DNA of 64,000 nucleotides from an uncultured Lachnospiraceae bacterium (GTDB taxonomy: Bacteria > Bacillota > Clostridia > Lachnospirales > Lachnospiraceae): assembly GCA_946557105.1 (NCBI GenBank), contig CAMNSZ010000007.1:1-64000 (forward strand), in the 5' to 3' direction. The notes under the pieces are model-generated. The model was not told the origin of the DNA and made no database searches. It saw only the letters and a program-made list of their open reading frames with translations. The position numbers and the translations under genes are program-made. This document shows, one piece after another, positions 62,876 to 64,000 of the stretch (within the stretch, counting starts at the first letter, position 1; every line of letters starts with the position of its first letter).

Positions 62876-63922
62876 TTAATATTCATAAGACCAAATATGC
62901 TTAATTTGATGTTCTATTTGACCAAAGCTCCAGCTTTGTCTGCTCCGCGCCACACAATTTGAGTCGTTGACTTGAAAACCGTCTTCATTATATCCATATA
63001 TAACAATGAAGTGTCCGCCTGCGGTAAAATCCCCCTCTCTCATGGAACAAATCAATATATTTCCTTTATCCAGCTCCGACTTCATGACATACTCACTGGT
63101 TTGGGGCTGACTCACCCGCACCCCATACAAGATGGGAAGCTCTTCCAGAAGCGTCCACAGCGTTCCTGTTCCCGCCAGATAGTATCCGTTATCCATACTG
63201 AACTGCGCTATTATATCCGGAGTAAGTGCTTCATCCTTTGTCAAATAATAGAGCATCATGGAAAGGCAGGTCGGACCGCAGCCCGATAGACCTATATTAC
63301 TGCCGTCATCACCATATTGGACATAGCCCCATCTGGGATCCCACTGCAGGAAAAGGGGGTATTCCTGCTGTCTCTCCAAATCCGTCAAGCCTCCCGCTGC
63401 CTCACTCTTCCTTGTCAGATAATTCCCTACAAAATCGGCCATTTCGGGATTATTTGCCAATGCCCCAAGCATTTCTTCCGAATACGCTTCGCTTTCCTTC
63501 AAAATCTGCCCGATAACAGTATTTTCCTTCCCCAATTCACTCAATTTTTCAAGGATTTCGTAATAGCTTCGTTTTGCCGGTTTATCCACCTTGGGCAGCC
63601 CGCACATGCTTACATAATCCAGCGTGCCTACCACCGGAGCATCATTTGATGCGGACAAATACTTCTGGGGCTGCTCCTGCTTCGTTCCTTGGATAATGTT
63701 TTGAGCTTCCTGCGGGATGACGTCTTTTTGCTTTTCATCCCGCATGCCGGTATATCGTGTATATTCTAACTGCTTCAGAGCGTCATTTGCGCTTTTTAAC
63801 TGAATCTCTATCTTTAACAGTAAAAATATATTTACCGCCAAAAGTACCAGCAGAACCATCGTAAATATTCTCAGCTTACCTTTTTCTTTTGTTCTCTTTT
63901 GATTTTGTCTGCGACCCGTCAT
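62876..63922 (-). CDS. C39-like membrane-anchored cysteine peptidase
   Basis: 348 residues with an N-terminal membrane anchor (about 19-37) and a coiled region (about 38-60). The outer domain resembles C39/papain-like enzymes: Cys in LSGCGPTCLSMMLYYLTK near residue 220, His in TAGGHFIVIYGYNE near residue 305, and an Asn/Asp in FQVNDSN. The upstream EYPLFLQWDPRWGYVQYG segment is typical of C39_2 proteins in Firmicutes. It should cut peptides at the outer membrane face; its target is unknown. It ends convergent to the DUF4190 gene with a 5-base gap. Confidence 0.82.
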   Translation of the reverse strand: MTGRRQNQKRTKEKGKLRIFTMVLLVLLAVNIFLLLKIEIQLKSANDALKQLEYTRYTGMRDEKQKDVIPQEAQNIIQGTKQEQPQKYLSASNDAPVVGTLDYVSMCGLPKVDKPAKRSYYEILEKLSELGKENTVIGQILKESEAYSEEMLGALANNPEMADFVGNYLTRKSEAAGGLTDLERQQEYPLFLQWDPRWGYVQYGDDGSNIGLSGCGPTCLSMMLYYLTKDEALTPDIIAQFSMDNGYYLAGTGTLWTLLEELPILYGVRVSQPQTSEYVMKSELDKGNILICSMREGDFTAGGHFIVIYGYNEDGFQVNDSNCVARSRQSWSFGQIEHQIKHIWSYEY

Positions 63923-64000
63923 ATTGCTTACCTTTTCCTTAACATTTCGTGTATATATTAGGATTGATACATTTTTGCCGGATAATGCATCAATCCGGTT

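Overview
The window looks like a chromosomal segment from a Gram-positive anaerobe of the class Clostridia, most likely Lachnospiraceae. The evidence is a housekeeping set typical of that group (dgt-dnaG-rpoD-trmK, rho-rpmE-DUF1385-prmC-prfA, DUF4364, a TGS-type nucleoside kinase), a class A RNase P RNA, lipobox lipoproteins, and no outer-membrane genes. This placement is inferred from gene content only; no search was run. Most genes lie on the minus strand.

Layout. 1-2.4 kb: a CobW-type metal GTPase (cut by the window edge) with a His/Cys repeat tail, a secreted trypsin-like lipoprotein and rnpB. 2.5-9.0 kb: nucleoside kinase, trmK, rpoD, dnaG and a dGTPase-like gene, all on the minus strand. 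9.1-13.3 kb: a compact peptide-maturation locus with a SipW-like S26 peptidase, a PqqD/HPr-kinase-like fusion, an ABC exporter, and a 136-codon gene with its own near-consensus promoter and strong terminator. That small gene is my best candidate for a peptide precursor. 13.4-33.3 kb: 14 tightly packed minus-strand genes, probably one operon of about 20 kb. It begins with a second PqqD protein, continues through a Pel-like exopolysaccharide module (SDR-PelD fusion, PelE-like, DUF2194, PelF, PelG), then DUF2304, GT4, GT2, two DUF4832 paralogues around a large membrane protein and a Stealth phosphotransferase, and ends with a flippase fused to a nucleotidyltransferase. The peptide locus follows directly.

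33.3-41.1 kb: a three-gene alcohol-acetyltransferase/zinc-ribbon/esterase cluster, a broken kptA next to tRNA-Leu(CAG), a FliD-like small protein, an MBL hydrolase, a GNAT enzyme and a VWA lipoprotein. 41.3-47.5 kb: an ECF sigma factor with its partner, then an ABC-2 exporter with a two-component system. 47.5-50.2 kb: an AT-rich decayed accessory island with an HsdR remnant, a 16-bp palindrome, an HTH/ankyrin-like gene and a coupled broken gene. 50.3-55.5 kb: the translation/termination cluster (prfA, prmC, DUF1385, rpmE, rho). 55.8-63.9 kb: malic enzyme, a radical SAM protein, DUF4364, an amidohydrolase, rarA, a DUF4190 protein and a C39-like peptidase.

The most interesting proposal is that the peptide locus and the Pel/Stealth operon form one composite system. 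PqqD-type recognition domains sit at both ends; an HPrK-like kinase, an NTP_transf_5-like enzyme, an ABC exporter and a Ser/His signal-peptidase-like enzyme surround a small, highly expressed protein whose N-terminus resembles a RiPP leader. The output could be a phosphorylated and/or glycan-linked secreted peptide made together with a c-di-GMP-controlled polysaccharide. This is inference from gene content and order.
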